Positions 61,203 to 64,000 of a stretch of DNA of 64,000 nucleotides are shown here, one piece after another; position 1 is the first letter of the stretch; every line of letters begins with the position of its first letter. Under the pieces are notes generated by a model, which was not told the origin of the DNA, did not search any database, and saw nothing but the letters and a program-made list of their open reading frames with translations. The DNA is from Gordonia rubripertincta (GTDB taxonomy: Bacteria > Actinomycetota > Actinomycetes > Mycobacteriales > Mycobacteriaceae), in the NCBI RefSeq assembly GCF_038024875.1, contig NZ_CP136136.1, forward strand, positions 1,984,001 to 2,048,000, in the 5' to 3' direction. The translations under genes were made by a program, and so were the position numbers.

Positions 61203-62762
61203 TCAGAAGGGTGGCGGGCCGTCGGCCTGCTCACGTCGTTCACGTTCTCGCTGGTTGCGGGCACGTTCGGCTCGCCGTCTGGCGTGTTTGTCTGCCAGTC
61301 GGTTGCGTGGGCGCGGCGGTTCGTCGCCGGTGATGACCCGTGGTGCTGGTGGGGCTTGGGGTGGCTGTTCGTAGCGGATACGACGCAGGTTCGGGAAGAA
61401 GTCTTCGAGGGTTTCGGCGTTCCCGGGGATAACGACCCCCTCCGGGGTGCGGTACTCGGTGACCAGGTGGCCGTCGTCATCGCGGTACTGGGTGTCGATC
61501 CAGTCGCCGAACGTTTTGTGCAGGTGCCCGAACCGGCATTTGGCGTTGAGGTTCTCACTGGCCGTCGGCCCACCCTGGCTGGGGTGGGTGTGGTCGTACT
61601 CGGTGACGTGGTCCAGATCGGAGTCGAAAGCCGACCGGGCGCAACCGGGTTCGGTGCAGTACCCGTCACGCACCCGCACGAAATCGGCACACGCGGTGGT
61701 CGGTCGATACGGGTCCGCGGTTTGCGCACCCGGATAGACGATCGCGACGTTCTTCGACGGGACATCCTCGGCAACCGTGCGGGCCGGTGGTGTGCGCACC
61801 GGGGTGACAGGTGTGATGGTCGCATCGACCCGTTCGGCGAGATCACGCACATGCTCGTCGGAGATGATCCCGGCACCGTCGACCCAACCGATCCCCGAAG
61901 CGCCCGCGAGGGTGGCGGCATCGGTGACCACGTGGATGACAACCTCGGTGGACACCGCGCGGACCACCTCGGCGGGGTCGGGGATCTCGGCGTCACAACC
62001 CTCTCGCTGGCATTGGCAGTCGAAGACGGTGCCGGTCAACAGCGCGAACATGGCATCGGAGTTGCGCTGGTTACGGTTACGCCCGTCCTGGGCGCAGACG
62101 GTGTCGGCCAACGCTGTCACCGCTGTCGCGGCAATACGAATGTTCTCCGCCGCCATCACACCGGTGATCTCACCGGTCCCGTCGACGAAGTTCTCGGTCC
62201 ACATCCCACGCTTGTCCAACGCTTCCTTACGGCGTTCGCGCACCGCGTCGGGATCGTGACGGAAGACAAGGCGATCGACCATGTCCCGGAGCTTCGGGTT
62301 GGCCCACGCACCCCTACGGCTGCGAAGAATGCGTTCGATCTCGGCGTCGAGGTCAGCCATCACCGCGTCGTCGGAGATGAGATCGGTGCGGGAGATGACC
62401 GTCTGGATCAGCTGCCGCGACAGGATGCCATCGCGCAGGGTGGTCAGCACCTTCGGCAACCGGTCACGCAGCGCGAGCGCTTCACCCACCCACTGATCGG
62501 CCTGGTAGCGCGTGATGGCGGCTTCACGGCAGACCCGGGTGACCATCTCGGTGTAGCGGTCGATGAAGAACCCGCCACCGGTGTTGACCACCAGCTGGTC
62601 GTAGACGGTGACGATCGATTCGTAACGGCACCACGCCAGATAAGCCTCACCGTGACGAATCGAACCGAACCGTTCCATATGGGTTGCGGTGTCAGAGCGT
62701 TCGGGGTGGGCAGCATCGACCCCGGCGAGAAACCCGCTCGGTAGATCGGTCCACTTGCTCAC
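61203..62762 (-). CDS. DUF222/HNH endonuclease-signature protein (13E12 family)
   Basis: A 519-residue protein with an N-terminal DUF222 helical domain and a C-terminal HNH motif: CTEPGCARSAFDSDLDHV with zinc Cys, then DHTHPSQGGPTASENLNAKC and CRFGHLHKT. These proteins occur in many copies in actinobacteria (the M. tuberculosis 13E12 repeats) and often mark mobile or variable sites. The cleavage activity and target are unknown. The start GTG 62762 is preferred over an upstream M at 62789. The C-terminal tail is Arg-rich. Confidence 0.85.
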   Translation of the reverse strand: MSKWTDLPSGFLAGVDAAHPERSDTATHMERFGSIRHGEAYLAWCRYESIVTVYDQLVVNTGGGFFIDRYTEMVTRVCREAAITRYQADQWVGEALALRDRLPKVLTTLRDGILSRQLIQTVISRTDLISDDAVMADLDAEIERILRSRRGAWANPKLRDMVDRLVFRHDPDAVRERRKEALDKRGMWTENFVDGTGEITGVMAAENIRIAATAVTALADTVCAQDGRNRNQRNSDAMFALLTGTVFDCQCQREGCDAEIPDPAEVVRAVSTEVVIHVVTDAATLAGASGIGWVDGAGIISDEHVRDLAERVDATITPVTPVRTPPARTVAEDVPSKNVAIVYPGAQTADPYRPTTACADFVRVRDGYCTEPGCARSAFDSDLDHVTEYDHTHPSQGGPTASENLNAKCRFGHLHKTFGDWIDTQYRDDDGHLVTEYRTPEGVVIPGNAETLEDFFPNLRRIRYEQPPQAPPAPRVITGDEPPRPRNRLADKHARRRAERARNQRERERREQADGPPPF

Positions 62763-62927
62763 GCTGCCCCCACAACGTCTACAGCCCAACCTGGATGGCT
62801 GAATCTGTTACCACCCCAATCTAGATCACCCCACCGACAAACGCGGATCTTCATCCACAGCGTCTGCAGGGTAAATGGTTGTGCAGCAACGGGATATGGC
62901 GGATCGAGGTCGCCTGCGACATCAATC

Positions 62928-62961
62928 CGACGGTACGACTCCGATCGAAGTCGCACCGTCG
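62928..62961 (-). terminator. Hairpin terminator of the VOC gene
   Basis: Arms 62928-62940 and 62949-62961 (13 bp) pair around an eight-base loop. The single mismatch becomes a G-U pair in minus-strand RNA, which suits termination of the gene that ends at 62987. Confidence 0.6.
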
Positions 62962-62986
62962 GAACGAAGTCTGCCGGTCGGGTCCC

Positions 62987-64000
62987 TCAGAACAACTGCC
63001 CGAGGTAGAACTGCGCGCCTTGGTCGTCGGCGCACCGGGCGGAGATGCCGTACGGCGCGGTGCGGGGTTCTTCGAGGACCGTGCCGCCGGCGGCACGGAC
63101 CCGCTCGACCGCCGCTTCGACATCGTCCGTCACCCACATCGGTACTGCTACGGAAGTGTCGGCGCCACCGGCGATCCCGACCTGGGGGCGGCCATCGTCG
63201 ACCTCCCAGCCGTCGTCGATGCGCCCGCCGTGGAAGGTCCAGCCGAGTACCGAACCGTAGAAGTCGCGGAAACGGGCACTGTCCGGGGTCATCACGGTCA
63301 GGTAGCTCATCGCCCCGATGCCGCGTGGGTGCTGGTCGGGTCGGACGTCGCCGGGTTCGGGGGCGAAGACCGCGAAACGCACGCCCTGCGCGTCGACGGA
63401 GTCGACGACGCGGTGGCCGTCGGGGCTCGTCCCGAACTCGCCCTGCCCGCCGGCCGCGACGATACGCGCATGGGCCGCCTCGAGATCGTCGACGGCGTAG
63501 GCACAGAACACCGTCGGGGCGCCGTCGGTCTCGAAGATGCCAAGCCGGTGGCCGACGTTGACGACACGACGCCCCTCGGGATCGAACTCCCAGCCGAGGA
63601 CCGCGGCGTAGAAGCGCCGGGCACGTGCGGCGTCGGGGATGTTCAGGGACATGTACCCGATGTCGCCCTGGTGTATGCGGTTCGCGGACAGCGTCTTCGA
63701 CGGCCCGGTCAGCATCCAGCGGTGACCGAACGGGTCGACGATGACGCCCGTGCGCGACCCGTGCGCCTCGTATGGTTCGCGGGTGACAGAGGCGCCCGCC
63801 CGCGAGGCGGTCGCGATCGCGACGTCGGTGTCGTCAACTTCGAGCATCAGACTCACCGAGACGTGGCCGGGTTCGGGTGCCCGCAGGCCGAGGTCGGGAA
63901 ACTCGGCGGCGAGATAGATGACGCCGCCGCCCAGTTCGAGTTCAGCATGTCCGATCGCGCCGTCGTCCATGACGATCGGCTCGCCGCGGAGTCGGGCACC
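62987..64000 (-). CDS. Triple VOC-domain (glyoxalase-fold) protein, N-terminus beyond window
   Basis: An open frame of 338 codons has no stop before the right edge, so the true start lies outside; the ATG at 63970 is internal. Three VOC modules are visible: the first (about 1-105) with HAELELGGGVIYLAAEFP, the second with GYMSLNIPDAARARRFYAAVLGWEFD, and the third with MSYLTVMTPDSARFRDFYGSVLGWTFH. VOC proteins include glyoxalases, dioxygenases and antibiotic-binding proteins. Metal residues are not obvious in every module. A hairpin follows the stop. Confidence 0.8.
   Translation of the reverse strand, partial: GARLRGEPIVMDDGAIGHAELELGGGVIYLAAEFPDLGLRAPEPGHVSVSLMLEVDDTDVAIATASRAGASVTREPYEAHGSRTGVIVDPFGHRWMLTGPSKTLSANRIHQGDIGYMSLNIPDAARARRFYAAVLGWEFDPEGRRVVNVGHRLGIFETDGAPTVFCAYAVDDLEAAHARIVAAGGQGEFGTSPDGHRVVDSVDAQGVRFAVFAPEPGDVRPDQHPRGIGAMSYLTVMTPDSARFRDFYGSVLGWTFHGGRIDDGWEVDDGRPQVGIAGGADTSVAVPMWVTDDVEAAVERVRAAGGTVLEEPRTAPYGISARCADDQGAQFYLGQLF

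Overview
Organism. The window is high-GC actinobacterial chromosome. It carries a THSW-type mycolyltransferase, trehalose synthesis genes, a PhoPR pair close to the mycobacterial one, leaderless promoters and a DUF222/HNH gene. This points to a mycolic-acid bacterium of the Mycobacteriales, most likely Gordonia or a close relative; the genus is inference. From memory of the M. tuberculosis map, several blocks are syntenic: deoC to the ROK regulator (Rv0478-Rv0485), the otsA block (Rv3489-Rv3490), phoPR-HIT (Rv0757-Rv0759c) and purD to pepC (Rv0772-Rv0800).

Layout. 1-6.7 kb: end of an unknown gene, nitrilase-family hydrolase, DUF2993 membrane protein, GNAT acetyltransferase and a two-gene ABC exporter whose first half is frameshifted. 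6.7-12.4 kb: a tiny acidic peptide gene, a mycolyltransferase, purU, deoC, and a methyltransferase/dithiol-oxidase-like fusion divergent from an XRE-cupin regulator. 12.4-20.7 kb: LprQ-like L,D-transpeptidase, SDR, ROK regulator, transglutaminase-like protein, a small protein-otsA-otsB operon (otsB frameshifted) and a ThrE exporter. 20.8-30.2 kb: RidA, tRNA-Thr, small membrane proteins, carboxylesterase, a 1250-residue nSTAND-WD40 protein, a winged-helix protein and a DUF899 protein. 30.3-38.6 kb: phoPR, a restriction-modification pair, HIT protein, WS/DGAT and a RecQ-like helicase. 38.6-43.3 kb: GT2-GtrA and GT39 glycosyltransferase pair, LtrA. 43.3-57.1 kb: purine genes purD, purB, purC, purS, purQ interleaved with an exported esterase, a CsoR/CstR-type repressor with DUF302, TetR, a frameshifted secreted protein, oligopeptidase B, an MFS exporter with MarR, and glutathione peroxidase. 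57.1-64 kb: M18 aminopeptidase, lytic transglycosylase, membrane propeller, DUF1772, DUF222/HNH and a VOC protein running off the right edge.

How the genes work together. Most are conserved housekeeping or envelope genes: de novo purine synthesis, one-carbon metabolism, trehalose synthesis feeding mycolate transfer, peptidoglycan remodelling, and envelope stress sensing by PhoPR. The accessory part is small: the R-M pair, the nSTAND-WD40 protein and the DUF222/HNH gene.

Most unusual observations. Three unrelated genes are each broken by one extra G in the same 10-mer, CCTGGGGTGC. There is a 37-residue, lysine- and arginine-free amphipathic peptide next to a mycolyltransferase. A predicted S-methyltransferase is fused to a thioredoxin-reductase-like flavoprotein that lacks an NADPH motif. 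A CsoR-family repressor has lost its copper histidine and sits under a perfect ATACCCC-TT-GGGGTAT operator.
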